A stretch of 64,000 bases of DNA from JAJDZL01 sp965221175 (GCA_965221175.1 OZ244867.1:2418001-2482000); one strand, 5' to 3'. Shown: positions 43,835-53,181, numbered from the stretch's first letter. Program-made: numbers and translations. Notes: a model not told the origin generated them from the sequence alone.

Positions 43835-44044
43835 ACCTGTCTTGCAGGCGAAGCCGAAAGATGAGGAACACCAGGCAATTGCTCGTCTTGGCGTTGACCA
43901 GAGGACGCTCACCAGCCTCCCGGATAAGCTTAGTGATCGTTACCGAAGGGCGGAGACGACAGGCTCTGTGGCGAAGCCGTAGGGCACGGCCCGAAGGGCA
44001 AGCCTAAGAATGAATCACTTATCAATTGAAATTTTGCGCTACAT
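43835..44044. other. Stretch before the toxin-antitoxin promoter
   Basis: A plus-strand frame ending at the TAG near 43982 reads like protein (DEEHQAIARLGVDQRTLTSL) but has no clear start. The tract has repeated CGAAGGGC and GCGAAGCC words, which look like degenerate repeats. No function assigned. Confidence 0.3.
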
Positions 44045-44063
44045 TGTTATACTTTGTATAACA
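44045..44063. promoter_or_regulatory. 19-bp palindromic operator of the toxin-antitoxin pair
   Basis: TGTTATAC-TTT-GTATAACA is a perfect inverted repeat 23 bases upstream of the antitoxin ATG. TATACT inside it can serve as -10. It suits binding by the ribbon-helix-helix antitoxin for autorepression. Confidence 0.75.
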
Positions 44064-44086
44064 GTAACGAAAACTGAGAGATTACA

Positions 44087-44353
44087 ATGGCAAATTCAAC
44101 GCTTGGCGTTCGCCTCAGTAAAGACACGCAACACCGTTTACAAGCCTTGGGTAAATCCCGAAATAGAACTCCTCATTACCTGATGAAAGCTGCCGTAGAA
44201 CGTTTTCTGGATGTCGAAGAAGCCCTGGAATCCGAGCGACAACTGGTTAAATCACGTTGGGAAAAGTTCGAGGTGACTGGCGAAACCATAGACCATGTCG
44301 ATGTGAAGGCTTGGGCAAAGAGCTTGGGTACATCCCGGCCTGAGTCTGCTTAA
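44087..44353 (+). CDS. CopG/RHH-type antitoxin
   Basis: 88 residues: an N-terminal ribbon-helix-helix (TLGVRLSKDTQHRLQALGKSRNRTPHYLMKAAV as two strands and helices), then an acidic, probably flexible toxin-binding tail. GAGAG lies upstream of the ATG. The TAA shares a base with the toxin's ATG. Represses its own operon through the palindrome upstream. Confidence 0.85.
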   Translation: MANSTLGVRLSKDTQHRLQALGKSRNRTPHYLMKAAVERFLDVEEALESERQLVKSRWEKFEVTGETIDHVDVKAWAKSLGTSRPESA

Positions 44354-44637
44354 TGGCGGTTGTCCAATGGCTACCAGAGGCACTGGATGACCTTAAACGG
44401 CTGTATGAGTTTATCGAACCGCATAGTCCACAAGCAGCTGACCAGGCAGTCAATACGCTGATCGATGCAGCTGAGTCTCTGGCGGAATTTCCGGAAAAAG
44501 GAAGGCCTTGGGATTTAGAGCAAGACTTCCGGGAGCTGCCGGTACGGTTCGGCGCGCGCGGGTATGTAATCAGGTACAAAACTTTTGAAGATCAGGTAAT
44601 TGTTGTTCGCGTATGGCATGCCTTGGAGGATCGGTAA
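44353..44637 (+). CDS. ParE/RelE-superfamily toxin
   Basis: 94 residues. Starts with the family pattern VVQWLPEALDDLKRLYEFI, then RPWDLEQDFRELPVRFGARGYVIRYK and the terminal beta-strands EDQVIVVRVWHALEDR. The closing R-x-W-H-A-L-E-D-R is usual for ParE-type gyrase poisons or RelE-like RNases, so either activity is possible. Coupled to the antitoxin by a one-base overlap. Confidence 0.87.
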   Translation: MAVVQWLPEALDDLKRLYEFIEPHSPQAADQAVNTLIDAAESLAEFPEKGRPWDLEQDFRELPVRFGARGYVIRYKTFEDQVIVVRVWHALEDR

Positions 44638-45382
44638 GCCATGGTGATCTGAACAAATGAAATAGGTGAATAATATGTTGGGCCAATGATCGCATACTGA
44701 ACTGAATCAGCGATTCTGTTATGATTTGATCTGCACTGAGTTACAACAGGGTTACCAGTGCCGGGTTGTGTTTGTTTGATTTTGAAGTTTATCCCATAAT
44801 CGTTCAGTAAAACGAAAGAGGACGCGACAGACTGTTATCGACCGTAGATTACACTGTTATGCGTGGATTGGTTACCACCTGACTTGTGTTGCGTCGCGGA
44901 GTTGACCTCTGTCTATATAGCACGGATCATCGTGAGAGCCTGCCCATCGGGGATCAAGCCCAAGTTTTGTTGATGTCGATAAGAATCGCTGCGAGGGTTC
45001 TCCACACGGGCTGTCAGCGTCCAATTTGATGCATTGACTGTCTCCAGTCATTGAATTCATAGGTTGTCATCCACTGTGACGGCTGTCAAGCGGCTTTCGT
45101 ACACTTCGAACCGAATTCGGTGGAACGAGTTCAAAAGCGCGTTCGCGAAAATCGAAGGCGACAGCATCTGGCTCCGTTCTGCAGACGACGTGAGCGGCAG
45201 CGGTACGCTGCTGTTCTCCCATGTCATGATTCTCGACTGTGAAATCGATAGCGTATAATTACCAACATCAATTCTGGCAGTTTTCACCGAATACTGGCTG
45301 TTCTGTGTGCTGCAGAGAGAAATCAAGCTCTTCAAGCAGCCAGTTTATGCAATCCAATTAGTCACTTACGAATTATTTTCCT
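44638..45382. other. Gene-poor stretch upstream of glyQS
   Basis: No supported gene in 745 bases. A plus-strand frame ending at 45258 gives a 64-residue piece ending FSHVMILDCEIDSV, which might be a relic; it has only a TTG start. The last 120 bases should hold the glyQS promoter, with no plain motif. Together with the toxin-antitoxin pair this looks like acquired DNA. Confidence 0.35.
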
Positions 45383-48300
45383 TTGAATTTCCAACAGATC
45401 ATTTTTGCTTTAAATCACTACTGGGCAGAACAGAGTTGTGTAATTTTGCAACCCTACGACATGGAAGTCGGTGCTGGCACATTTCATCCTGCAACATTTC
45501 TAGCGGCGATTGGCCCGGAACCATCCAGTTCTGCCTATGTACAGCCGTCTCGTCGTCCTACGGATGGAAGATATGGAGAAAATCCGAATCGTATGCAACA
45601 CTATTTCCAGTATCAGGTCGTGCTCAAGCCATCACCTGCGGATTTTCAGGAAATCTATATCGAGTCGCTGGTGAATCTGGGAATTGATCCACTTCACAAC
45701 GACATCCGATTCGTCGAAGACGATTGGGAGTCTCCGACGCTCGGTGCTTGGGGGCTGGGCTGGGAAGTTTGGCTGAATGGCATGGAAATCACTCAAGTCA
45801 CATACTTTCAGCAGGTTGGAGGACTTGAGTGTCGGCCGGTGACGGGTGAAATAACTTATGGGCTAGAAAGAATTGCAATGTATGTTCAAGGCGTCGACAG
45901 TGTCTACGACTTGAGATGGAACGACTCGCTAAGCTATGGAGACATCTATCTGCAGAACGAACAGGAACAGTCTGCCTACAATTTTGAAAAAGCCGATACG
46001 AATGTTCTCTTGAATCAGTTTGTAAATTTCGAAAACCAATGCAACGAGCTTGTGGCACTCGATTTGTCACTACCGGCTTATGAGCAGGTGCTTCGAGCTT
46101 CGCATACATTTAATCTTTTAGATGCTCGACGCGTCATCGGAGTAACAGAACGAGCTCGCTACATCGGCAGAGTTCGCAACCTTGCGCGAAAGGTCGCTGA
46201 GACCTATTACGCAAGTCGGAAAGCCAAAAATTTTCCACGCCTATCACGCCACGAAAATTCTACCGTTACAGGGCTGCGTTCAGAGGAAGTGCCTGCGTCC
46301 GACGTCTGGCCTGAATCTCCGGCAACTCTGCTGTTGGAGATAGGTACCGAGGAGTTGCCGCCGGATGCAGTGAATCGTTTAAGTGCCGAACTCGAACAAA
46401 ATCTCAAGCAAGAACTGTTGGCTGCTGGACTGATTGATTCACTTGAGACGGATTCAAAGTGGTATGCCACGCCGCGACGTATTTCGGTTTCGGTTGAAAA
46501 AGTTAAAACACGTCGAGAAGATGCTGAGGTTATGAAGCGCGGGCCGCCGCTGCAGAGAGCGTACGACGATCAGGGCGTACCAAGTGCAGCGGCAGTTGGA
46601 TTTGCGAATTCATGTGGTGTTGATGCCAGTAAACTGATCTCCATTGAAACGGAGAAAGGAAATTTCGTAGCCTGTCGATTCATTGAGCCGGGTCGTGAAG
46701 CTTATGAGTTGATTCCGAGTTGCGTTCAAAACGCTGTATCGGGGTTGTCTATTGCCAAGAAAATGCGCTGGGGAAATTCCGAGAGCGAATTTGTGCGTCC
46801 GGTGCACTGGGTTGTCCTACTGCACGGGAAGAGTGTCGTGCCATGCGACATTTTCTCCATTTCGTCTGCTTCCGAGAGCCGAGGACATCGGTTTCACTTT
46901 CCCGAACCAATCACAATTCGGGATGCGGACAGCTATCTCGAATTGCTGAATTCGACAGGCAAGGTCAAGGCCGACTGGGGCGTTCGCCGCCAGACCATAC
47001 TAGAGCAGATTCGCCGATGCGAGAAGAGTGCAGGCGGCCTGGCGATGAATGATGAGAATCTATTGGATCAGGTAACCAATCTAGTCGAGTGGCCATTCAC
47101 ATTTTGTGGAGAATTCGATTCGGATTTCCTGAATTTGCCGGACGAAGTACTGGTCTCTTCCATGCGTAGTCATCAGAAGTATTTTCCAGTGTTCGATGCA
47201 GGTGGTAAGTTGTCGCCAAAATTTATCGGGATTGCGAATATTGAACCTGCAAGCGAGAAAATCGAGCGACGAATTGTCAAGGGAAATGAACGTGTATTGC
47301 ATGCAAGACTGTCTGATGCGAAATTTTTCTGGGAACAAGACCGCAATACTACACTTGAGCAGAAAACCTCTTTGCTTCGGAATCTTATGTTTCATAAAGC
47401 TTTGGGCTCAGTGCTCAGCAAGTCGGTTCGAATGAGTGAACTGGCGTCGTATGTTGCCTCAAAACTCCGCACCGACGGAACGGCGGCACATCGTTCGGCT
47501 GCTTTGTCGAAAGCAGACCTCGTTACAGAAATGGTTGGGGAGTTTCCGGACTTGCAGGGAAGCATGGGACGACGCTACGCAGAGGCCGAAAGTGAATCGT
47601 CTACGGTCGCCACGGCAATAGGTGAGCACTATTCACCGCGTACTGCGAACGATGCACTGCCGCAATCCGAAATCGGCAGAATTGTCGCAATCACCGACCG
47701 AATTGATTCTCTATTGGGATTGATGGCTGCCGGCGAGAAAGTAAAAGGAGATCGAGACCCTTTTTCGTTGCGACGCATGGCTCTGGCCGTGCTGAGAATC
47801 ATCATTGAGTGCGATGTTGATCTGGATCTGAACGCCTTGTTGCATGAATCAGCCAGAATTTACACAAAGCAAAACTCAGTAGCGCCAAGCGAGGTTGAAG
47901 TTGCTCCTGATGATGACACGGTAGCCAGCGTGTTTGAGTTTATGCTGGAGAGACTTCGCAGCTACTATCTGGACAAAGGTTTTCTGGTAGATGAATTTGC
48001 CGCGGTATATGAATTAAAGCCAACGAGACCACTTGAATTTGACAAGCGACTTCAGGCAGTACGCCAGTTTCGGGAGCATGCGGAGTACGGCGATCTGATC
48101 GCTGCCAACAAGCGCATCAGCAATATTTTGCGCCAGAGCGGCGAGTTGAAAGGTGTGCAGGTGAAACCAGAATTGCTGGTTGAGCAATCCGAACTGCAGT
48201 TGTATGAACAGGCGATGAATTTGAGCAAACAAATTCTGCCGTTGATTCGAGCCTCGGATCATGGCGAAATTCTGCGTAAGCTTGCAGTACTGCGCGATCC

Positions 48301-48448
48301 CATTGACAGCTTCTTCGATGATGTCATGGTTATGTCTGAGGACAAGCAAATTCGCCGAAATCGAGTTGCCCTGGTTGGGTTCGTAAGTCGGCTGTTTCGA
48401 GAAGTAGCAGAAATTTCATTGCTGCAGCCAGTGAAGGTGAACGGATGA
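45383..48448 (+). CDS. glyQS: Single-chain glycyl-tRNA synthetase (alpha and beta subunits fused)
   Basis: 1021 residues. Residues 1-285 are the catalytic alpha subunit (PYDMEVGAGTFHPATF, RRPTDGRYGENPNR, TYFQQVGGLECRPVTGE, GLERIAMY), normally a separate GlyQ. A linker (285-313, SRHENSTVTGLRSEEVPA) leads to the beta subunit from LLLEIGTEELPP, with the tRNA-binding body, HD-like part and C-terminal anticodon domain. No stop or frameshift intervenes. The start is a TTG seven codons after an in-frame TAG; this gives an N-terminus (MNFQQIIFALNHYWAEQ) that matches GlyQ exactly, though no Shine-Dalgarno is seen. The next gene overlaps by four bases. Confidence 0.95.
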   Translation: MNFQQIIFALNHYWAEQSCVILQPYDMEVGAGTFHPATFLAAIGPEPSSSAYVQPSRRPTDGRYGENPNRMQHYFQYQVVLKPSPADFQEIYIESLVNLGIDPLHNDIRFVEDDWESPTLGAWGLGWEVWLNGMEITQVTYFQQVGGLECRPVTGEITYGLERIAMYVQGVDSVYDLRWNDSLSYGDIYLQNEQEQSAYNFEKADTNVLLNQFVNFENQCNELVALDLSLPAYEQVLRASHTFNLLDARRVIGVTERARYIGRVRNLARKVAETYYASRKAKNFPRLSRHENSTVTGLRSEEVPASDVWPESPATLLLEIGTEELPPDAVNRLSAELEQNLKQELLAAGLIDSLETDSKWYATPRRISVSVEKVKTRREDAEVMKRGPPLQRAYDDQGVPSAAAVGFANSCGVDASKLISIETEKGNFVACRFIEPGREAYELIPSCVQNAVSGLSIAKKMRWGNSESEFVRPVHWVVLLHGKSVVPCDIFSISSASESRGHRFHFPEPITIRDADSYLELLNSTGKVKADWGVRRQTILEQIRRCEKSAGGLAMNDENLLDQVTNLVEWPFTFCGEFDSDFLNLPDEVLVSSMRSHQKYFPVFDAGGKLSPKFIGIANIEPASEKIERRIVKGNERVLHARLSDAKFFWEQDRNTTLEQKTSLLRNLMFHKALGSVLSKSVRMSELASYVASKLRTDGTAAHRSAALSKADLVTEMVGEFPDLQGSMGRRYAEAESESSTVATAIGEHYSPRTANDALPQSEIGRIVAITDRIDSLLGLMAAGEKVKGDRDPFSLRRMALAVLRIIIECDVDLDLNALLHESARIYTKQNSVAPSEVEVAPDDDTVASVFEFMLERLRSYYLDKGFLVDEFAAVYELKPTRPLEFDKRLQAVRQFREHAEYGDLIAANKRISNILRQSGELKGVQVKPELLVEQSELQLYEQAMNLSKQILPLIRASDHGEILRKLAVLRDPIDSFFDDVMVMSEDKQIRRNRVALVGFVSRLFREVAEISLLQPVKVNG

Positions 48449-48774
48449 ATCGAGATTCGTATCAACAGATGTTGGAGGTCGTTCAGAGTTTCCACGATAA
48501 GCATGACATGGAAAATACCGGAGGACACGACCTCAGATTTCGGATTGCACTGATGTGCGAGGAACTCGGAGAAGTGTCGGCGGCGATAACAAAAGGCAAG
48601 GGCAAGGATAAGTTGGCTGAAGAGTGTGCGGATTTGCTTATTCTGCTGATTGGAACCTCAATTGCTTCTGGATTTGATTTGAATGATGCTTTCTGGCAGA
48701 AAATGGCACGAGTTTTGGAAAGAAAAGGAAGATTTGTGGATGGAACTCTGCGCATTTCAGACTTTGACTCGTAG
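48445..48774 (+). CDS. MazG-like nucleotide pyrophosphohydrolase
   Basis: 109 residues, all-alpha NTP-PPase fold. Metal-binding ExxE and ExxD motifs are visible: CEELGEVSAAI and EECADLLILLIG. Hydrolyses a (d)NTP to the monophosphate and pyrophosphate; likely a house-cleaning enzyme. Its start overlaps the glyQS stop (ATGA). Not the standard gmhB found at this position in many gammaproteobacteria. Confidence 0.85.
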   Translation: MNRDSYQQMLEVVQSFHDKHDMENTGGHDLRFRIALMCEELGEVSAAITKGKGKDKLAEECADLLILLIGTSIASGFDLNDAFWQKMARVLERKGRFVDGTLRISDFDS

Positions 48775-48841
48775 TTTTGCCTGCTGAACAGATTGCATCA
48801 ATTTTGGTTGATCTGGATCATGCCAGTTTGAGAGAGCAGAT

Positions 48842-49588
48842 GTGATTGGTGCGCTGCGTGCATTCGTTTTTTTCACCAGCATGGTCGTTGCCACGCTGGT
48901 GTTTTGGCCGGTTGCGGTTGCGGTCTATTTCTGTGAAGCGAAATTTCGTTCCCGGGTGATTGGCCTATGGGCACATTTCCTAATTTGGCTTTTGAGAATC
49001 GTGTGCAGGCTTCGCCATGAAGTTGAGGGCATGGAAAATTTGCCTGCCACGCCTGCGGTTCTATTTTCCAAGCACCAGTCCGCTTGGGAAACCATTGCAT
49101 ATCAAACCATATTTCCTCCTCAAGCCTGGGTGTTGAAACGGTCGTTGTTGTACATTCCATTTTTCGGTTGGGGCTTGGCTGCTACCCACCCCATCAAAAT
49201 TGACAGAGCCACAGAACGAAGAGCGCTTGATCAAGTCGTTCAGCAAGGAAAGAAAGTACTGCAAGAAGGGCGCTGGGTTGTCATCTTTCCCGAGGGAACA
49301 CGAATAGAACCTGGCAAGCACGGTACTTACTATGCAAGTGCGTCTCTACTCGCGGTGCGCGCGGGTGTTCCATTGGTGCCGGTAGCGCACAATGCGGGTG
49401 ATTTCTGGCGCCGAAGAGAGTTCAACAAGCGCCCCGGAGTAATTCGCGTACGAATTGGGGAACCGATTCTTCCCAATGAGATGAAGCCGAAGGAACTCAA
49501 TCGAATTGCCGAGCAATGGATTCGTAAGACGATGCCGGAAATCAGTGCGTCTTATGCGAAAGATTCGGCTGCTGAAGACGACGATTGA
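48842..49588 (+). CDS. plsC: 1-acyl-sn-glycerol-3-phosphate acyltransferase
   Basis: 248 residues, starting with GTG (GAGAG upstream). N-terminal membrane helix (7-28). Acyltransferase motifs: SKHQSAWET (block I, histidine of HX4D/E), FPEGTRIEPG (block III) and GVPLVPVAHN (block IV). Makes phosphatidic acid at the inner membrane. glyQ-glyS-(gmhB)-plsC is a common gammaproteobacterial order. Confidence 0.92.
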   Translation: MIGALRAFVFFTSMVVATLVFWPVAVAVYFCEAKFRSRVIGLWAHFLIWLLRIVCRLRHEVEGMENLPATPAVLFSKHQSAWETIAYQTIFPPQAWVLKRSLLYIPFFGWGLAATHPIKIDRATERRALDQVVQQGKKVLQEGRWVVIFPEGTRIEPGKHGTYYASASLLAVRAGVPLVPVAHNAGDFWRRREFNKRPGVIRVRIGEPILPNEMKPKELNRIAEQWIRKTMPEISASYAKDSAAEDDD

Positions 49589-49608
49589 GTCGAAAGCAGC
49601 GCTGCGAG

Positions 49609-50196
49609 CTATTGCGTAGCGTTATCTTCCACGTTGATTTGTTGACACATGGATTCGGTCGGGAAGAAGATCTCAGCAGGTTCTATAGCTCGGATAGAGT
49701 ACTTGCCACCTTCGAATTCATATAGCAAATCCGCGTTTTCGTCTTCGGTGTCCACGACTTTGGCGTTATCCAAGTCTACGCCAAAACCCGGTGTAAGGTA
49801 AATTGATTTGTGTCGAACCGGTGCGTATCCGTCGCTAACCCGCCCGAAACTGATCAGTTCGTTTATGACAAGAGGGGTGCGCTCTTCCCATGCGTTGTCC
49901 TGCCAGATAAAAAGCATTTTACCGCTGAGGTTCTGATTCGTTCGAAATATGCCAATCCCCGCATTCTGGCGTCCGTCTCGAAGTTTGAACAGGCCAAGCT
50001 GATTTAGCAGATGCTTATCCCTGGTGATGGTGTTGTTTAAAGTTAAAACGTAGCGATCTGGTTCGATCAGAAAATTAGACATCATCAACTGGTCGAACTC
50101 GTCATACACGACACTGCAGTCAAAATAGTTGGACTGTAGCGGTGATACTGCGATAGACGCAAGCAGTGTTGAGGCGATGAGCAGAGATCGGATCAT
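49609..50196 (-). CDS. Exported protein of unknown function
   Basis: 195 residues. Signal peptide MIRSLLIASTLLASIAVSPLQS. The mature part is a beta-rich sequence with two Cys (C27 of YFDCSVV and C186 of SMCQQ), perhaps a disulfide. No family recognised. Its start overlaps the ksgA stop by four bases. Confidence 0.65.
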   Translation of the reverse strand: MIRSLLIASTLLASIAVSPLQSNYFDCSVVYDEFDQLMMSNFLIEPDRYVLTLNNTITRDKHLLNQLGLFKLRDGRQNAGIGIFRTNQNLSGKMLFIWQDNAWEERTPLVINELISFGRVSDGYAPVRHKSIYLTPGFGVDLDNAKVVDTEDENADLLYEFEGGKYSIRAIEPAEIFFPTESMCQQINVEDNATQ

Positions 50197-51029
50197 GTAT
50201 TCATTGAATGTCGCTGAAGAATTTCCCGGGTTCTTGGATTGTGCAAGACTGAATAATGGGCAAGTCGCATATAGTTTTCGGGGCTTAAGTTTTGAGCTCT
50301 TAAATTTGCGTTAATGCCGGTTTCGAGAAAATTCGTTTCATCAATCAGTCCGGCGAGAGAATTTTTCAATGTCTTCCTTCGGTTACCAAACGCTAGACGA
50401 ACCAACTCGGAAAAAGCGAAGGCAGTGACTGTATCCGGTTTCTCCAGTTGTTTTGGCTGCATATAAATCATGCTAGATTGTACTTCGGGAGGAGGGGAAA
50501 ATGCAGTGGGTGGAACATCGAACACCGTTTCAACCTGCATCGTCATGGCAACGTTCACTGTCAGCCGGCCATATTTACGCGTTCCGCACTCAGCGGTCAG
50601 GCGATCAGCGACTTCACGCTGCACCATGAAACACATATCCTGTATGCAGCTCGGGCATTCCAGTAGCTTGAAAAGCAATGGCGTAGATATGGAATACGGC
50701 AAGTTCCCGACGATGCGAATTTTTTTGTTCTCTGTACATAATGAAGGATAGAAAAAATTCAGTGCATCGGCGTGATGGATTTTAATGGAATCTGGATGCA
50801 GTTTCTTGCGCAGTGCGTGTACAAGCCGCTCATCGATTTCTATCGCATGCAGATGTGCGACTCGGTTGACGAGTTTTTCAGTGATTGCGCCTCGGCCAGG
50901 ACCGATCTCGACCATAAAATCTTGCGGTGCAGGATTGATCAAGGCTACGATGTCACCAATAACCTGCGGGTCAATCAAAAAGTGCTGCCCCAGTCGCTTT
51001 CTTCTTGAGGTGGAAGCCACGGAATTCAT
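50193..51029 (-). CDS. ksgA: 16S rRNA dimethyladenosine transferase
   Basis: 278 residues. Dimethylates two adenines in the 3' hairpin of 16S rRNA. AdoMet motif VEIGPGRGAITEKL, catalytic NLPYSISTPLLF and the KKRLGQHFL-like start (RKRLGQHFLIDPQV). Overlaps pdxA upstream and the exported-protein gene downstream, each by four bases. Confidence 0.96.
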   Translation of the reverse strand: MNSVASTSRRKRLGQHFLIDPQVIGDIVALINPAPQDFMVEIGPGRGAITEKLVNRVAHLHAIEIDERLVHALRKKLHPDSIKIHHADALNFFYPSLCTENKKIRIVGNLPYSISTPLLFKLLECPSCIQDMCFMVQREVADRLTAECGTRKYGRLTVNVAMTMQVETVFDVPPTAFSPPPEVQSSMIYMQPKQLEKPDTVTAFAFSELVRLAFGNRRKTLKNSLAGLIDETNFLETGINANLRAQNLSPENYMRLAHYSVLHNPRTREILQRHSMNT

Positions 51030-52006
51030 ACTCTCGATAATTCTCGCGCCATATCAACAGCGCTTAACAGGCTGTTGATTTCGGCACTGCCAGTGCCGGC
51101 AATTCCGTAAGCAGTTCCGTGGTCGACAGAGGTCCGAATAATGGGCAGTCCGAGTGTGACATTCACCACTTCTCCGAATCCTGCATATTTGACCACCGGC
51201 AATCCCTGATCGTGATACATAGCCAGAATAACATCGAATTTTTCTAGTTTACTCTGAACGAATATCGTGTCTGCAGGAAGAGGTCCGACTGCATTTATTC
51301 CTTCCTTTTGAAGCATTTCGATGGCTGGAATGATTTTCTCAATTTCTTCATCTCCAAGCACTCCTCCTTCACCGGCATGTGGATTTAGCCCACAAACTCC
51401 TATGCGTGGAGACGCGATATCCAATCGGCTGCGAAGATCATTGTGCAATACTGTGGCGACTGCAGTGACTCTTTCGCGGGTAATGGCTTCGGCTACTTGG
51501 TTTAAAGGAATATGAGTCGTGACCAATGCGACTCGAAGTTCTCCGTCAGTCAAAAGCATTACCGGACATTTTGAGCCGGTCAGTTCGGCAAGGTATTCGG
51601 TATGTCCCACGAAAGGGATTCCGGAGCGTGCGATGATTTCCTTGTTCACGGGGCCAGTGACCATGGCATCGAATTCCCGGCTTAAGCATCCCTGTACTGC
51701 TCTGTCAAGCGTATTGAGAACATACCTGGCATTACTGGGGTCGCCTTTGCCGGGAACGACTGGCGAGTCGCAGTCGAAATGAAGGACTTCAATTTTGTCG
51801 GTCGGCTGGGATTCGGAATTGTAACTGCAAATCGAGGCCTTGCACTGCAATTTTTTGGATCGCTCCTCCAACATGTTTCTGTCCGCGATGACTACAATTC
51901 TGTCGGTAGTCGACCGTTTGGACAGCAAGACCGTGAGGTCCGGTCCGATTCCTGCCGGATCACCCGGCGTCAAGGCGAGCGTGCACTGTTTATCATTTGA
52001 AAACAT
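51026..52006 (-). CDS. pdxA: 4-hydroxythreonine-4-phosphate dehydrogenase
   Basis: 326 residues. NAD-dependent step in pyridoxal phosphate synthesis. LTPGDPAGIGPDL at the N-terminus, metal ligands in GHTEYLAEL and CGLNPHAGEGG, AMYHDQGLPVVKY and the GTAYGIAGTG close the active site. pdxA-ksgA is a conserved gammaproteobacterial pair. Confidence 0.95.
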   Translation of the reverse strand: MFSNDKQCTLALTPGDPAGIGPDLTVLLSKRSTTDRIVVIADRNMLEERSKKLQCKASICSYNSESQPTDKIEVLHFDCDSPVVPGKGDPSNARYVLNTLDRAVQGCLSREFDAMVTGPVNKEIIARSGIPFVGHTEYLAELTGSKCPVMLLTDGELRVALVTTHIPLNQVAEAITRERVTAVATVLHNDLRSRLDIASPRIGVCGLNPHAGEGGVLGDEEIEKIIPAIEMLQKEGINAVGPLPADTIFVQSKLEKFDVILAMYHDQGLPVVKYAGFGEVVNVTLGLPIIRTSVDHGTAYGIAGTGSAEINSLLSAVDMARELSRV

Positions 52007-52033
52007 TAGTGCAACAGCACTCGATCGAGCAGT

Positions 52034-52273
52034 TTACGCAAGGCTATTGTGCGTACCGTCGCAGAACGGCTGTTTGGCAGTGTGTTTGCAGCCACACAGA
52101 TAATACTTTCCTTCCCTTGATATTTTTACTTGTTTGGGCTCAAATTCTGTATCTTTGTGAGACCCGTCGCAAAAGGGCTGGTTCTTGGACTGGCCGCACC
52201 TGCACCACCAGTATTCTCCGGTTTTCAGGGTAACTTCGTAAGGTTCTTTTTGTGCTATATTTGGCTCCGCCAT
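52034..52273 (-). CDS. Double CDGSH iron-sulfur protein
   Basis: 79 residues containing two CDGSH motifs: WCRCGQSKNQPFCDGSH and CGCKHTAKQPFCDGTH. Each should hold a labile [2Fe-2S] centre with 3Cys-1His ligation. The tandem, miniature layout is a known bacterial type. Redox or cluster-transfer role. 27 bases upstream of pdxA, probably the first gene of that operon. Confidence 0.9.
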   Translation of the reverse strand: MAEPNIAQKEPYEVTLKTGEYWWCRCGQSKNQPFCDGSHKDTEFEPKQVKISREGKYYLCGCKHTAKQPFCDGTHNSLA

Positions 52274-52391
52274 TTTCTAATTCCCCTTGCAGTTTGTATC
52301 AGACAATTCAGTTTACAGGCGCGATTCGAGTGAATCTCTGCTATCGGCATCCGCCTTCTACTATTGTATAGTTTGGAATTGCATGATGTGG

Positions 52392-52430
52392 TTGCTAGAT
52401 TCAACCCGCAATTGAGTGTGCGGTTAGCAA
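52392..52430. repeat. Imperfect hairpin upstream of moaB
   Basis: Two nested arms: TTGCTA with TAGCAA, and AACCCGCA with TGCGGTT (one bulge), loop ATTGAGTG. 48 bases before moaB and 118 before the CDGSH gene; may serve either divergent unit. Confidence 0.4.
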
Positions 52431-52478
52431 TACAATATAGTTGAGGATTCTCGCATAACGCTTTCAATTGGGACCGCG

Positions 52479-53021
52479 GTGACAAAGAAAGACCAATCTC
52501 GAAAATTTATTCCGGTATCCATTGCCGTATTGACAATCTCGGATTCCCGTACCGAAGAAAACGACAAATCCGGGGCACTGCTGATTGAGCGAGTTCGGAA
52601 CGCGGGGCACCAATGTGTGGATAAGCAGATTGTTGCCGATGATATTCATCAAGTCAGGGCTCAGGTTTGCCAGTGGATCATTGCCCCAAAGATTCAGGTC
52701 ATTCTGACAACCGGAGGTACTGGTGTAACAGGGCGGGACGGAACGCCGGAGGCGATTCGTCCTTTGCTGGACAAAGAAATCAGCGGATTTGGTGAGATGT
52801 TTCGGGTGTTATCCTATGAAAAGATTGCGACATCGACATTGCAGTCAAGAGCATTTGCAGGAGTGGCGAACGCCACCTATGTATTCTGTCTGCCGGGGTC
52901 GGCAGGTGCTTGTGCAGATGCATGGGACATGTTGATCGAACACCAGTTGGATTATCGAAGTCGCCCCTGCAATCTGGTCGAACTAATGCCCAGACTGCAG
53001 GAACACTTGGTAAAGAAATAA
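52479..53021 (+). CDS. moaB: Molybdenum cofactor biosynthesis protein B
   Basis: 180 residues from a GTG. MoaB/MogA fold: VLTISDSRTEENDKSG, LTTGGTGVTGRDGTPEA and FCLPGSAGACADAWDMLI. Binds molybdopterin. Could be a MogA adenylyltransferase, but the sequence is nearer the MoaB branch. moaA is at 54285 on the other strand. Confidence 0.9.
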   Translation: MTKKDQSRKFIPVSIAVLTISDSRTEENDKSGALLIERVRNAGHQCVDKQIVADDIHQVRAQVCQWIIAPKIQVILTTGGTGVTGRDGTPEAIRPLLDKEISGFGEMFRVLSYEKIATSTLQSRAFAGVANATYVFCLPGSAGACADAWDMLIEHQLDYRSRPCNLVELMPRLQEHLVKK

Positions 53022-53181
53022 ACGGCAGGAAGAATTCCAGTTGGATACGACTGGCGGCAGGCTGTCGAGTTTATCAGTGTCTGATAGACATGAATAATTC
53101 TAAAAATTCTGCCTCCCGAGCTTTCGTTATAATTTTCCGTTTGATAGCAACTCACATCATGATGAAAGCTAGGATTTATCT

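Noticed and set aside
45064..45258. Plus-strand frame of 64 residues ending FSHVMILDCEIDSV before glyQS
   Set aside because: Only a TTG start, no ribosome site, ends at a stop with no family match; at most a relic.
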